From positions 5,531,501-5,595,500 of the forward strand of contig CM060462.1 in NCBI GenBank assembly GCA_030544235.1: a DNA stretch of 64,000 nucleotides. The letters are read 5' to 3'. This DNA is from Lepturacanthus savala (lineage: Eukaryota; Chordata; Actinopteri; Scombriformes; Trichiuridae). Under the pieces are notes generated by a model. It saw only the letters and a program-made list of their open reading frames with translations. It made no database searches and was not told the origin of the DNA. Shown here one piece after another: positions 38,201 through 53,200 of the stretch. Position numbers and translations under genes: made by a program. How positions within the stretch are numbered: position 1 is the stretch's first letter; the number at the start of each line of letters is the position of its first letter.

Positions 38201-41200
38201 CGGTGAGGTTTTTTACATAATTTTAACAAATGTCAGCTTTTGTTCAAGAAATAATGTAAAATCTGTCTTATAGAAGGAGGAATCTATATCTAATTAATTG
38301 AGTCTGAGCTAATCATATAATGAAAAGTATGACTTAACTTTTCATTATAAAAATATATCAACATCAGTTCATACAGTCATCTGATGATGTATAGTATTGG
38401 AATGGCTATTGTTAGCTAAATACTTATAAATAAAATAAAAACACAGACCTAAAATTCAACTTTGTTCAACACATTGTCAGCCACATAGGTTCATAGATAT
38501 CTCTTCGCATAATTAAAACAATGCACTGACCCATTAATAAATCTCCTTCTTCCATGTCCTTAATTTTAACACAGCTGTCATACATTGGCTCTGATTTCTT
38601 CCATTTCCTCCCAAAACAGTCCCGGGTTGTTCCTACGACGGCCATGTTGACTAAATGCTGTTGTTGAACAAGGGAGTTTTTAGTGGAGGTGGCTATATGC
38701 CAGTGATAACACTGTTATGCATAATGACATTCAGCAGGGTGTGCAGATATCCATCACACACACACACACACACGCACACACAGCAGACTGCCGTTATTGC
38801 GTCTCCCCCGTCTCCCTCTTGTCAGCTTCCTCTTGTCACATTTCATCGGGATAAAAATAAGACTGTGACCGGATATTCTCCTCATCGGAGTTGTCTCCTG
38901 TTGACGAACCAGTGACTTGGATGAAATTAGTCATCCTGTTAAATCAGATTCATGGCAGTGCGCTAATGACTAAGCTCTGAGGGCTTCCTCTCATCATGGC
39001 TGATGCCTACAGCATCAGGCGCGGCCCAGTAAACGTTAGTTTTAGCGTGAATTGAGATGAGAGTTTGAGACAAGAGTGGAGCCCTTTACTGAGGGCAGCA
39101 TGTGAGTAAAAAATATACATATTGTATGGTATGTTGTGTAGTCGAATGACTTAAGGTTAAATGTTAATGTCTTTTTCTATTAATGCTGGCATCCTTGCTA
39201 GTTTAGATTTATTGCTCTGCCCAACCAAATGGCGCTGTGCTGTGGTTATAGAGAAACAAAACCATACGTCAGTAAAACGCTCGGTTGCTTTGATAGAAGT
39301 CAGCCATGTGGCCACCCCATGGGTCCAGAGAATGAGCATGGCACCTTTCATTTCCACCCAGTAAATCTATACAAAAATATTTAAATAAGGTAAATCAACT
39401 AACCAGACCCCCACTCACTGACCCATTACCTTGGCCAAGGACTTGTCTTTGAGAGATAAGAAAAGTCGGAAGAATAGATTTAATGGGCTATTATTGAGTG
39501 CACAATGAGGCTTGCCAGCAACAGTGACAGGTCCTCAACATTCTGAATGAGCCTTGTGTGATATGAATACCCACAGTGCATTTGATTAAAAAACTATTAC
39601 ACAAAAAGTGTGTAATCCGGCACAAACCCAAACAGCGCGTTTCTGTAGGAAGCGGAGTGAGGGTGTTTTTTTGTGATCCAAGCCCTTCAGGCCTGTTTAG
39701 ACAGATGATGGAAGGGTGTTCCCTGTGGCCCGCTCCCATGCCAACTTCTCCTCATTCTCCACATGCGCTTCGTCCACGGTGACAGCACGTGTGAGGATGA
39801 CATTTCGGTGGAGGCATTTGTAGCGAGAAACTCCACTACCCGCAGCCTGCTCCCAAAATCTGCCATCAAGTATGATGATTAAAAATAACACAGGGGCCTG
39901 CATGGATTGATTTCATCGAAAAACATCATTACTCTTCACAGGGAAAGATCCAGTGGCGATTGACACAGATTTTCAGAGAAGAATTACATTAAATAACGCA
40001 TATGTTTTTTTTTTTATGTCACATATGTGCTTTTATCTGATTGGTAAGATTCAGGTAAGACATTTAATAGCATGAACTGAATCTTACTGATCAGTATGAA
40101 GCTACAGTATGAATCAACATGCTCAGCTCAATTCTGCATCGTTGCTGAAATGAAACCAAAAAAAAATCACTAAATTTAAATGCTTTATTTATGCATAATG
40201 TAATTGGAGTCTGTCCAGTTAATGATTTATGTACTGCACTATAACACTGTGATAAAACGAAATGTCTACGGTGTGGCTAATCATTTATTAACTGGAGTAA
40301 AAATGAAGCCTTTACTGTACAATTAAACTTAATTGTCACATAAATTATAAAAAAAAAAAAAACAATTTAAGTAAATCAAACAATCTCTTTTACCACAGCC
40401 CATTACATGGTGGTAAGAAGACAGCAGAGGCGGTCGGTGCGGCGAACACGTGTCAAGGTTCAGTCAGCAAAATGGCATCAGAAAAACAATAAGAGTTGTT
40501 TTGTCTTATGTGTCCAGACGCCATCATGCCAAACATTCATCATCATTAGCAGCGCGAGCAGCAAACACCAGATGCCTCAGTATAGTGCTACACGGACTGT
40601 GTCTGGGCAGCTACCGCCAGCGCCATGGGACATATGCATCTATTCTCTCACCTGGATCACGCTCTTCTCACTCCATCTGTTTGAGATGAGTCAGCAGCTG
40701 CCTACATCCACGCTCTGCCTGTCTCTACCTGATCCCTGCTTTGCAAGGACACCGATTATTTCATGACATTAACCCTGTATTTGACCCCTGTCGCGTATTG
40801 TTTTTTAGTTTTAAATAAGCGATTTTAACAATTCAAACATCGACCGTCAGTCATTCTGGGTGAAAAGAAATCCATCCAGTGAGACCAGCTCCCAAAGATT
40901 TAGGGATAACTTCGTTTTTACTTTACTCTTTTTTTTTTAATCCTAAAATCAGTATATTACATTTACTAAACTGCATAACTAGAAACATTGCAGTCTCTCG
41001 ATCCTGATGAGTAACTGTATATCTATATATTATGCATAACCATCTCCCTTTTTAGCTTATGTTCTTCTGCACATCCTATGATAAGAGCAGCAAGGATAAT
41101 TTAATGGATTTACAAATACGTTGCATAACAGCACATTTAGGCTGATACTGTGTCCAGCTTGTTTTGTTATCTGACATATTAAGCAAAGTCCTGTTCGGGA

Positions 41201-44200
41201 GTGAAACAATGCCTGTATCTCATTAGCAGAAGCTTCTCAAACCTCTTATCAGACAGGCTGCTCCTTCGAGGGATGAGCGTCAAACCTCCTGAACTAAAAT
41301 GCAGCTCCACAGCTGCTCCACAGCTGCACTAGATGGGGTCGAAGAGTTGTACTTCACCTAAATGTTTTTGATGTTTGAGAGAAATGGTTCAGAGTTTTAA
41401 CCGCATATCCGTCTTGACCTCAAATACTCCATATTCCTTGTCTGTCCTTGGTCTCTGTCTCAAATGCAAAAAAGTCTATTTCATCATGCACACAGAGTCA
41501 GGGTCCTCTACAGGAATTCTTCTCTTCTCTCTTGTCCTCATCTCTCAGCCAGCAGAATTTCAGACCACTTGCAAGAAAATCTGAAACATAAAATCTGATC
41601 TAATTATCATTGCTGTATTACTGTTTTGTTGCATTTATTAGCTATTTGCTATAAACTTGCTGTCGATTTATTAATTGATTGCTTTAAAAACAAATATTGC
41701 AGCATGGTCTGTTCCCTCCATATATGAATGGTGCAATGCAACAGTAAAGAAGCTGTTATTCTTGGGAGGGAGGTGTCTTTTAAGGTAGGTGTCCTTGACA
41801 TCAGGATTTTCGTGATACAGTACTAAACCTGTGCACACCTGAAATGTGGGCAAGAGTAAACTGACCACCAGTGTCAGTGAAGGGGGCTTCTGTCAGATCT
41901 GTATAAGGGACATCCTCTTCACTGTCTTCACCTAGTTCAGAATTCAGGTGAAGAAAAAAAGAAAAAGATGTCAGACACGGTGGAAATGCAACCTTCAAAT
42001 TAGATACCAGGCGCATACAATACTCTCTCTCAAGATAGGCAGCAAACACTTTTCTCTGTGGCGGCTCGACATTGCTCTTCATGGGTATTTTCTCTATAAT
42101 GCATCAAAATGAAGGTGAGTCAACTGTGGAAATAGGTTACATCTCCTCCACGATATACCACCGGATGAGCTTCTTCTGATCTTGCCAACTTAACGTCTCT
42201 CCACCACCGTGTCCTCTGTCCACTGGAATCCAGTTTCTGATGTTTGGCCAGAATGCGGGCATCACTAGTAGTTAGTAGTTACATTAGTGGTCTCATAAGA
42301 TGGCCTACCTAGGATTAGTAACTACAATATAAGTAGTGTTTTGAAAATTGTCATCTTACACTTCCTGATAACGTTATAATAACACGTTGCTGCCCAACAT
42401 TGGTTACAAAACCACTACGCTGATTTTGACTACAGGTTGCCGTGACCCGAACCATGTTTTTGATTGGAAAAAGGGAAGTATATGTTAGCATGGCCTCTCA
42501 TACATGAGGAGATCCCTAAAGAGGGTAGTGTGAGTAACAGAAAGCCCCTCTAAGGAACCATTGCATGCCCTCATCAATCAAAGCTCTCTTGTTTATGCTG
42601 ATGCTAGTACTGCCAGGCTCACTCTGTGTCCCTATCAATTAAAAGAAAGTGGTCAGTAATCAATCATCCTCCATGAAATGTGCCACGCTGTGGAACGGTG
42701 TGTGTGTGTGCGGCACTAGGTATGTGCATACATAATTTTGAGTGTTTGTTTGAAATGCTGTGCGTGTGTGTGCATTTTTACAGTACATGTTTCTTTCTTA
42801 AATTACACAGAGCGCAGACGTCCTGCTGCATGTGGCAATTTTCAAATTTGCACAGAGGCGACAGGAATGAAAAGAGGGGGAGAGGAGATACAGCGTGACC
42901 GCGTTCCTTTGTGTCAGAATAATGATCCTTTAACAACCTTCTAACAGAACCAATCTCAGGAACAATTTCTCCTAACTGCAAAGTCTGTTCCTGCTTGGCA
43001 CGGGTGTATTTGAATTGATTACAGCTGTGAAGGAAGATAGAGGAATCACCTTCCCCCCTGTGACAGTCAAGTTTGGGTTACAAACTGGAGATTTGCATGG
43101 CATTACCCATGACAGTTTTCATAGGCTTTATTCTCCACACACTAGTTAAGTGCCAGAGGTCGTCTGAGGGAACATCTACAGTAGGAATGCAGCAGGAGCT
43201 ATTGTTGAATAGTAACGAATCATTCAGCCTGTGCCTCAAGATTTTGAAAGGAATTTATCCTGCTTCAGAAATACACTGACAGTGCAGAGAGTTCAGTATT
43301 ATTCAGCACACTGACACGTTCAAGGACAACCAACACAATGCAAGTACATGACTGACTAAAGACGGAAGACCATCTTCATGTTCCATCTGAAGAGTTAACT
43401 CCCTTAATGAGGCAGTGCATGTGCCGCCTTCAACGAAATGGCGGCTCGTGAAAAACGAAATCTCATATTCGGCATGCAGCTGTGGACGACGCTTAAAATG
43501 GGACATGTGCAGCTGAGCGAATGATTCAGTGTAGGTGATGAAAAGCGCTGAAGGCTAAACTTTTTGAACAAGAACCCAAAGAAAGAAAGGGACATGTTGA
43601 GTTTTGAGCTTATGCATGTTTGTGTGGGCAGACAGTGATCTGGCATTAGGAGAGACAAAACCTGGCTTCTCACCCGGGCCACATTTTCCTGGCCATAGCA
43701 CTGGCATCATGCTAGCAGGGTGATGGAGCTAAATTGATTTGATCTGATGGTGCAGCAGCACCCACACAGTCCCAGACAGAACATGGAAGTGAGCCCTGCC
43801 GGCCTCTTTCTAAACATTGCAGTTGGATGGAAACAATCCTTAAAGAACAGGAACTAAAAAAAACAAAGCTTTAGGTGACAAAGATGTCTTTGGCTCCCTC
43901 GTCATCTTCCTCCTCGACATCACCTACCGCGGAAGATGGAATATCCCCTCTCAGTCGCAAGCTCTTAAAAGGCGCTGAGTGGATTTTAATAAGGAGCGGA
44001 GCGGTTAGCAGTGCACACCGTGGTCTTCAATGGGATTAAGAGGCTTTGAATGGCTGAGGCCATTAAAATCTACACCAGCCCAGAAGTCCTGGAGCGCCTT
44101 ATGAGTATATTTATCATTAGGATTAACAAACCCAGCCTGTGAACACTCTCACCCCAGGAGCACAGCCACCTCTACCCTTATACTATTATTGTATTTGGCT

Positions 44201-47200
44201 GAGTGGCTGATGATAAGAGTGATTCAGCAGCAGGGAGAAGCAAAGCTCCAGTCCCCCAGTGGACTACTCTCAGAGCAGCAACATCTGCAGCTGTGTGCAA
44301 TGTAAAAAAGCCATGGCTCGTAAAGGAGTCAGAGCACATTCCTATACCACAAAACCTCTGCATGACATGATCAAAGAAGAGACGCAGCAATGATTGAACT
44401 AGATGTAGAAGAGAGAAATATCCCTTGAGGATGTGTCTGTGCGCTTTGTGATCGAGAGAGATTTCAGGGATTTGACCATCGGCGTATTGAGTCATCCAAC
44501 CCTAACCCATTTCCTGCTTGCTTTCTCTCCCCATCTCCTCAGATCTTCCATATGACCTATGACCTTGCCAGCGCCATGGTGAGGATAGTCAACTTGATTG
44601 GCATGATGCTGCTCCTGTGTCACTGGGACGGCTGCCTGCAGTTCCTGGTGCCGATGCTGCAGGACTTCCCCCCCGACTGCTGGGTGTCCAAAAATAAGAT
44701 GGTGGTAAGTGCTTCTTCTGCACAGAGTCCTCCTGCCTGTTTGAATCAGATTATGCCCTGTCTTATCTCATCCATCAGATCCAGTAATTACTGTACTAAA
44801 ACCTTTTAGCATCCCAGGAAAGATTGGCCCAGCATATCTGTCATTTTAAGACATAAATCAAATACATGTACCCACATTCATTCAATTTGCTGATTATTTT
44901 TATTTATTTGGGGCTTTCTACTTGTGTCCATATTGTGAAATGAGAGAGACACTGAGGCTGTGCACGAACCATTGATTTTTTTGGGGGGCGGAGGAGGACA
45001 GATGGCCCTTACCAAATATTGTTTGAATATTGGATATCACTATATTGGTAAAACAGCTGGAGTAGAGTCTCTGTTAAAGCCTGATTCTGACTTCTCTTTC
45101 ATTTGCTTATGGGAGCAGGCTGTGTCACACGTGGTAACTTAGCAGGTTAAAAAAGAGCATGGCTCCCAGAGGAATCTAATTTATTATCCGGTTTCGTGTC
45201 GGGGCTTTCAAAGCTTGCTGGCCTCAGTGCTGGCATCAGTGAATGCTCGTCTCCTCAGTGTACCATACCGATAAATCAACATGTATGTAATCTTCAAAGA
45301 ATGCAACTATATAAGAATACAACAAGGAGAGTGGCTCCCTAACTGATGGCTCATCGATGTATGTGTCAGAGTTAGTGTCAGCATGACATGGCTTGTGCAT
45401 TTGTATAATGGGTAACTCATCACAGTGAACAATTTAAAGACATCCACATGTTGGAATAAATCTTCCTGGACTGAATTAGTTTATTGGCGCCGTTTGGACC
45501 AAGCAGGGTTTGCTCAAATAATTGCAATCAACTTTCTAGTATATATATTAACTTTCAATTACAAATGGTAAATTGATAGTTAATTGAACTTTAATTAATA
45601 TTTATTTTACTGCTTGTTACTGGTTATAAATTAGTTTGTGAACTGTATTATTTGGATGGTTATTATAAATTTGCAACTGATGATTATAATACCTTAATAA
45701 AATGTTAATAAATACTTTGTAAAGATATCTATATAAACATTATTTAAATAGTTCATACTCAAGTTAAATTAGAACATAACGTAGGAGTTGTATTTGGCTT
45801 GATTAAAATGTAAAATTAACTTAAAATTGTGTAAAAAAAATAAAAAATTTTAACATTGTAAGTGTTCATTTTCAGTATCACGAAAAGCAGAAGCAGCAAA
45901 CCGATTATTAAACATTGACCATTTTTAACTATCTGTCAAAATAATATTTATAGTTGGTTTACAAAAAATGTATAAACTATAAATGTAAAATAACAATTAA
46001 CTGAAATTAAATTAACTATCAATTTATCATGTATTAATGATGTTTATTATGAAGTATGACTGAAAAATACAGGTTGTTTTTAATTCACAGGGAATACTTA
46101 AAATATAGATTTTGTAGATGTTCTAGATCATCTAGATCATCTAGATCATCTAAATGCTAGTTTTAAACTATATTTAATTGTTTTAATAATTAAGTTCACT
46201 GAGAGAAATCTGCTGTTAATAATATAAATATGACAGATTAAAAGCCACAAACCATAACAACAAAACAACCAGTTTGAAGTCAGCTGTATGTTCAGCTCTC
46301 CGTGCCACAGCAGATGTCACGAGTAGTTACATAGCTCAAGGTATGATGTATTTGGTTCATTATGCCTCACTGCCTCCCTTGACATGCTCAGTTGTTTTAC
46401 AGAATATGCCTCTCTTCTGTTTAATCATAAGAAGCGGCAGATGTTGCAAACCACTCTCCCTTGAGATGTTTCACAGTTTAGCTAATTTTTATCTTTCTAT
46501 ACCTGTCTGAACAGAGATGCACACTCAGGTGAGCTGGTGCTGCTCTGGGTCCCAGCTGCTGGGAGCAGAGTCAATAATGGAATCAGATGAGCAACCACTC
46601 AACTAGATAGCCTCCCAATATACCAAGATCTGTATTTTATTCATCTAGATTAGTGTGGATTAAAACATAGGATATAGATTTATATACAAGCATCTATGCT
46701 CTACTTTTCTATTTCCATTCCCCAACAAGAGATGCATTCTTCTACCAGTTCAATACACATCTTGTCAAATTACAAGGGGATTATCTTAAATCACATAAAG
46801 CTGAGCTGTCAAGCAACATAATGTAAATTGTGCCTCATCAGTAACAGTAGAACTAAAGAATGCAGGGATTAAAATTGTATATTTATTCTATAGTGGTGAA
46901 AACAAGCATTATGATTACTCTCCTAATCTCATTGTTATAGTCTGAAAACAATATTTAAACATTATGTATATAATAATTACAGAAATGCAGATTTAAATAC
47001 TCCTGTACCTCATTAGAGCATAACGAGATATATGCTATACTGTTATTTTTTTTTAAATGCACATATATATTTAAATATATTTCTATTTTTACTCTAGATA
47101 CCGTTACTTCTACCTTTAAAACCTAAAAATCTTCCATTTCTTATCAGCCATACGAGTGCAGTTCTGACTAGATTATATTTAGGCATTTCTACTTCTCATG

Positions 47201-50200
47201 TTGGTACAGATCAGAGCCGTGTTTCCAAAACTTCCACAGACGCTGCGCCGGCTGTTTCCTCAGACTGCTGCACACAAAAACAGCCCTTGGGTGCAGAGGC
47301 CCTGATATGTCAAGAAGAAAACACATATTGTACTTAGTTTAAAATCCTGCATGAGTGATGTAGCCTCTCATTAACATCCAAAATAGAGTTTGTTTTGTTT
47401 AGTTTTTTTTTTTTTTGGTTTGTTTTGCTGCATATAATTAAAGGTTCCATGCTATCGTCATCATATCATCAATCATATCATGCAAATAGCTACTTTTATA
47501 GATTTCTTTACCCTAGATAAGATCTGGGGGTTATATAAAGCTTCCCTATGCATCAAACATTCAGAAAAGGTGGAGAAATACACACGGGATGGATTTAGAA
47601 ACTTTTCCATTTCACAAATATAATTCCTTGACTTTGTGATGTCATGCAGTAGCTACCTCCACCCATAGAGGTTCCTAGCAAGGCCCACCTGCCCCCACTG
47701 CCCCCATCCACTTTTTTTCAGTCTTCTAAGTGAAAACCTGCAAAACAGAAGAGATGCTCAAGAATATGTATGAGACGGACCAAGAACGACCTGTGCATTC
47801 TGGAGCTCCAGTGAGGAGCATAAGAAAGTACTGAATTACATTGAGTTGAATTTCTCTGCTTTAAATTGCAAATATATCATGATAGAGGCATCAAAATTTC
47901 AAATAAAGCCCAGAAAACCACATGGTCTGGGACCTTTAAAAAGAAGACTAATACTCAATGTGACAGACAAAATATTCTTTCTGAATGAATTCAAGCCTTA
48001 GGGAAAGGCAACACACTGACAGAAAGCTCCTCATGTTTCGCCCACGTTACCTGGCAGACAAAGAAGTTGTCAGTATTGATAGGCTCAGTCACGGTTGGTT
48101 TAGTTCTGATTAGAATCATTAGAAGACATTTTTGTCTTCTTTTACAGTAGCTGTTCCATTATCTTGCTGGGTCATTGCTCCATACCTTTTCAGAAGGCCA
48201 CTAATAAAATTGCTATCTCTCAGGCTTTTCCACTGTGGAAATGAGTTTGAAAGCAATTTGGCCATGTCACCCCCAGGAGAGAGTTGATATTGATTTGCCA
48301 TGAACTACCACCAGGATCTAAAGGAAAAGGGACAATTTATCTACAAATGAGAAAACTCGCAGAGAAATCACATTTTTCTAAATAGCTGACCTACTTTCTG
48401 TCATGCAGGCCTGTAGTGTCTCACGCTCTGTTTGCAGGGCTCTGTTTTAGGCTCCTGCCCAAATGTCTGCCTGTGCCGAATGTTTGCATATTGAAAAGTA
48501 CGTTTTACCCTGCCAGCTGCTCAGTCTTGAACCAAGACAGTTTGAAGTGGGCATCTGCCATTAGCTTTGTCTTACGTAATTGGATGTGAGTGCATGTGTG
48601 TGCGTGTGTGTGTGAGCTGAGGTTGCTCATTGACCTTTAATGCACCATCAACACCCTGTGAGAGAGAGAGGGATCGACAGAATGTACTCACCCTAACTCA
48701 CCCCATGTCCTCTGTTTCATCCAGAATGACACATGGGGACAGCAGTACTCCTACGCACTTTTCAAAGCTATGAGCCACATGCTGTGTATTGGGTACGGCA
48801 TGTACCCCCCGGTGGGCATGACAGACGTGTGGCTGACCATCCTCAGCATGATAGTAGGAGCTACCTGCTACGCCATGTTTGTGGGCCACGCCACCGCGTT
48901 AATCCAATCCCTAGACTCGTCCCGACGGCAGTACCAAGAAAAGGTGAGTCAAGATGGTGTGTTGCTGATGGCTGTCTTGATTTATTTGGAAGAGGACAAT
49001 GTCCAATGTTCTGCTTTTTTTCTTTTTGAAGGGTGCAATTCATGCCCTAATTTATTTTTTTTTTGGTTTAGGATTAGTCTGCCTTTCAGGTATTTGCAGA
49101 TCCACCATAATTCTAAGAATCAAGCAGTTCTTAACAACTACTGGCCAATCCAAATGTTGAGTTAAATGGCATCTAAAAGTCTAAAATACCTACTTTAATA
49201 TCTCTACAATTTTTCTAGGTAGAGGGAATGTCGAATTTTATTTTGGCGATGTTACCAAATCCAGGAAATGGGCACATTCTGTTCAGAGAAGAAGAACACA
49301 GGATGCACTATTACTTAAAATTATGAAGTAGTGTGATAGATGTCCATGTCTCCTCAGCTCCTCCAAACTGAGTTTTCATCTTTAGTCATGCCATGGTGGG
49401 TTTTTCTCTGTGGAAGTGCAAGTAGAGAGGCAAGAACTCCCAGTTCAGGGAAAGGAAAGCCCTGAAAGCTGGCTGTGAAGGCAGAGCTGTTCCACCGTGC
49501 CATGCCCTCTGTGGGCCAAGCGTGGGCGATAATGAGCCAAGCTGCTAGGCTGCTACATTGCTCAGCGTTTGTAATGAAGAGGAGCCTGGAGAGGATGACC
49601 CCCAGGGAATGGAGGAAGAGCCACAAGAGACACTCGCATGAAAAGAGGGGGAGAGTCGGCATGAAAGAGGGCATAGAGAAAAGACTTGGGTAGATTAGAA
49701 GAGGGAGACTTTAAATGACATAATGGATGTGTGTGGGACTTCAAGATGAATGAAACACATCACAGAACTCTAGGAGTGAGTAACAAGGAGACTTAATTGT
49801 TCACCGGATGCCAAAAGCTGAAAAATACTATAAAAAAGTAACATGCAAGTTGGTGCATCACTGATGCTGCTCATCGGATTAGCTGTTTAATGAGAGGGCA
49901 GCAAACTGACTCCCATCTCAGCACGCTCTGTGCGTCTGCAGCTCTGCTTTAGAGATGCATCGCTACCAAGTAGACTGAACAGCTGGCTCGTCTCAGCACC
50001 CGTCAGCATGTGCTACCAAAGCTATTTGCTGCTGTTTGCGGGATCACCCTGTAAGATGCCTGAAGAATACCCCAGCTCTCTCTAAAAAAAAGGGCTCCTC
50101 TGTGCTTCCCATAGTGCCTGCCGGTAGAAAGGTTATTAATGCAGGCTGCAATTCATTTTTAAGAGTGTGGATTCTTTCATTTATATTCCCATGTACATCA

Positions 50201-53200
50201 GTGATGAGGCACTCTTTGGGTACACTGTCTCTGCATGCTCATCTGGCTGTGGGAGCCACATAGTAGTAATTTCTACTACACTATGCTATACCCACTCCTC
50301 CCTGCTTATCGGCAGGTTGGTTCCAACCTATATCGTTGGCCCTTTCCTCAGTTGTGTGACAATGGGATTTGCACCCAGGAAATTGCACTCCGCTTTTCTC
50401 TGTTTGCCTAATGCCTTAATCCACACACACAAGAAGTGGACGATCCATTGGTCAATCCTTACAGTGTTGAGGAAGACAGGTGGCTGTTTTCTGAAGGCCA
50501 GTGGGCCGGAGCCAGCTGTTCCTGTCAACAGGGACCCAGCCTGGAGAGAAATCTGCTCGCTGAGCCACCACCAACACAGCAGCCAATGGCCAACCTGCCA
50601 TCATTCCACAGATTTATTATACACAATTATCTGCAAGGTGGTTTTGTGGTCTTTCATTTGTTAAACCATGCTGAGGTGTTTTTCTTTTGTTAAACCTTAA
50701 AGGAAATCATAGGATCATACTGTAATATGAAAGATGTAAAAGGTCTTTGTTCTCTAATCCAATGATCCATTGACAGATTTGGCATGAAAAGAAGGCATGT
50801 TACCTTATCTTTCACACCTTTGTATCACCCTTAAGTTAATAAAAAAAATAACAGTGCATCAAGAAATTCTTCCCAGTACTTGTGAAATAATATCAAACAG
50901 ATAAATAATATGAAACAGAAATGCTGTTCAAAGAAAAAAGAAAAGAACGGTATATAACTACTCATCAATTACACTGAATTTGAAACACATGAAACTGAAG
51001 TATATAGTTGTTCTTATAATTAGTGTGTAGGAAAAATTCTAATTAACAGGAAGGTTTAAGGTTTAAGAAAGACTAATCTACATTTTACAGTGTGTGCTTA
51101 ATTTACGTTTTCTTAATAAGGTGAAGGCATTAGATAAAGTTAGGCTAGATTTTCCTTCTACATTTAGATCACAAACTGTTGTTTTGATTCACAAAGGGTT
51201 TACTGTTTCATCAAATATCTATTCTCTATATTTGATGGTGGCTCTTATTGAAAAGATAGCCGTTTTTCAACTCTCATAAATATCTCTACCCACAGCTCTG
51301 ACAATTCTTTATCTAGGTAGTTTTTCATCTTGATTGTGCTTAGTGTCAGTTTATAAATAACACCACAGTTGTTTAGACACTCATTTAATACCTGATTTAG
51401 CATGCTGACTCAATACATACAACGCTGATGTTGCAGATTACAGACTGTGAAAAATTAAGAATTAGACATCTAGCCACCAGTCTGTTTTTCTGTTAGCTGT
51501 TGGCAGGCTGAAATGATTCTCTGCAGTTTGCAGTTTTGAGTTTATGTGTGAACAAGCCAAAAATGTCCATGTTGATATTCCAAAGATGCTCTCAGCAAGA
51601 CATTAACACTGCATCATTTGCATACATTGCCAATCTGTGAAACAGCGGGAATTGTAAATTACTTAACTGCAGTATAGACTCTATGCAGCCCAGTAAATGA
51701 ATATTATGGGGTCCTTGGAGCTGGCTGTAGGTTTGCGTGAGCTATTTCATTGTGCTTTCTGTGGTTGAATTGTGTATGTCCACTCTTTTGAGAGCAAAGA
51801 GGAAAGGAATTAGCACAGTTCAATGAGGGTCTCTGCTGCATGGTGTTATAATTTCTGGTCATTGCTGGGCAGATGATAGATGGACAAACTACACTAGTGT
51901 CATTCACTTCTCACCGTTGTTTATGCTGTTACCAAACAAATTGAACACAACTGTGAACAGAAGTTACACAGACTGGAAAGCAGTGATATACTTCACTGTC
52001 CAGTGTGCCAGACCTTAGTTGAGTAGGTTGTCCAATGTGATCCCAGGTCACTTATTATATACATTCCTACAAGAATGTGGTCACAAGTGGCCTAGACCAC
52101 CTCCAAATGTGGTTTGAGTGATCGGATCCCAATGCTTCCTCATATCTTGGGTGTGTACACACCTTTCATTAGAGCTGTCCACTCGGAATCAGATCTCTCA
52201 GGGTAGATGTTAATACCAAGTTTTCACTTTTGATGTGATTATCCACTGTAAATGAGCTGTAAAATGTAGAGCAAGGCTGTAGCAATCTGTCCAGTTGGCA
52301 TGCAAAGGTGACACAGGTAACAGTTAAATTTAGACGGTAAACAAATCAGTGAATCCCCTCAGGGAGACGATGAAAAGAATCAGTCGATGAAGGAATCTCA
52401 GAACTGTGCACATGAGAAAGAGCAAAAGAGTGTGAAAAAAAGCTCTGCTCTCAAAGATGAAAATTTGAAAGACGGGTATAATCTTTCCTGAATAGAATTC
52501 TATTACAATGGGGCACGTGTGATAATTGCCTGGGCTGACAGCTAGCTAGCAAGCAGACTTAAATTAGCTCTTGAATAGGAATCAGACAGCCTAATAAATA
52601 TTATACAAAGTGGGGATCCCAGCAATCAAACTAAATACTAGAGGTTAAAGTATAGCCCCCGCTGAAATAAAAAATAACTTTATTAGATTCATTTGCATGC
52701 CTTCTGCTGATCTTTTACTGTGTCTAAACAGAGTAATAAAAGAATGAGCTGTCTTTTTAACTGCATTTGTTGCAGACTTATCTGACTTAATGGATTAGGC
52801 TGAATATCACATCTGAATGGAATAGAAATTGACTCCCGTGTGCTTAGAAGTGCAGGTTACTGATCACTCTGTTCATGGGATTTCAGTTAAATTATCAAGT
52901 AGCAATATATTCTGTGGTGTCTTTGTTTTAACTCAGTACTCTCTTTTAGATAAGATGAGTTTAATTGAACCAAATGGTTTTCTGATATTGATAATTTTTC
53001 TTTTTAGCTGCAAATACTCAAAATCAAAAACATCTGAGCAAAAGAAACAATCAATCAATCAATCAAGCTTTATTTGTAAAGCACTTTTCATTCAATATGA
53101 TGCAACCTAAAGTGCTTTACACAATGAAATAAAATAATGGCCCCAAATTCACTCCCTCCACCCCCACCTCAATACATTCCCAGAACATTAACACCTCAAA

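Larger units (their letters stand above)
34112..44542 (+). other. hcn4: hcn4 intron 2 (10.4 kb)
   Basis: A GT-AG intron without recognised nested genes. It contains short GT/CA microsatellites (36317-36338 and 38755-38782) and C and A homopolymers. A 212-codon open frame at 36386-37024 is the longest here but shows no domain or conserved motif. The stretch 43880-44160 is less AT-rich, with several TTAAAA/CATTAAAA words, and could be regulatory. Confidence 0.8.
44705..48724 (+). other. hcn4: hcn4 intron 3 (4.0 kb)
   Basis: A GT-AG intron. The stretch 45530-46260 is strikingly AT-rich. A 9-bp tandem repeat lies at 46122-46148 and a TTAA-ended element at 47438-47939. A TG-rich stretch (48590-48614) precedes exon 4. 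Confidence 0.8.

Noticed and set aside
50167..50664. 165-codon frame in hcn4 intron 4
   Set aside because: No domain recognised and no splice context. It overlaps other chance frames on both strands.
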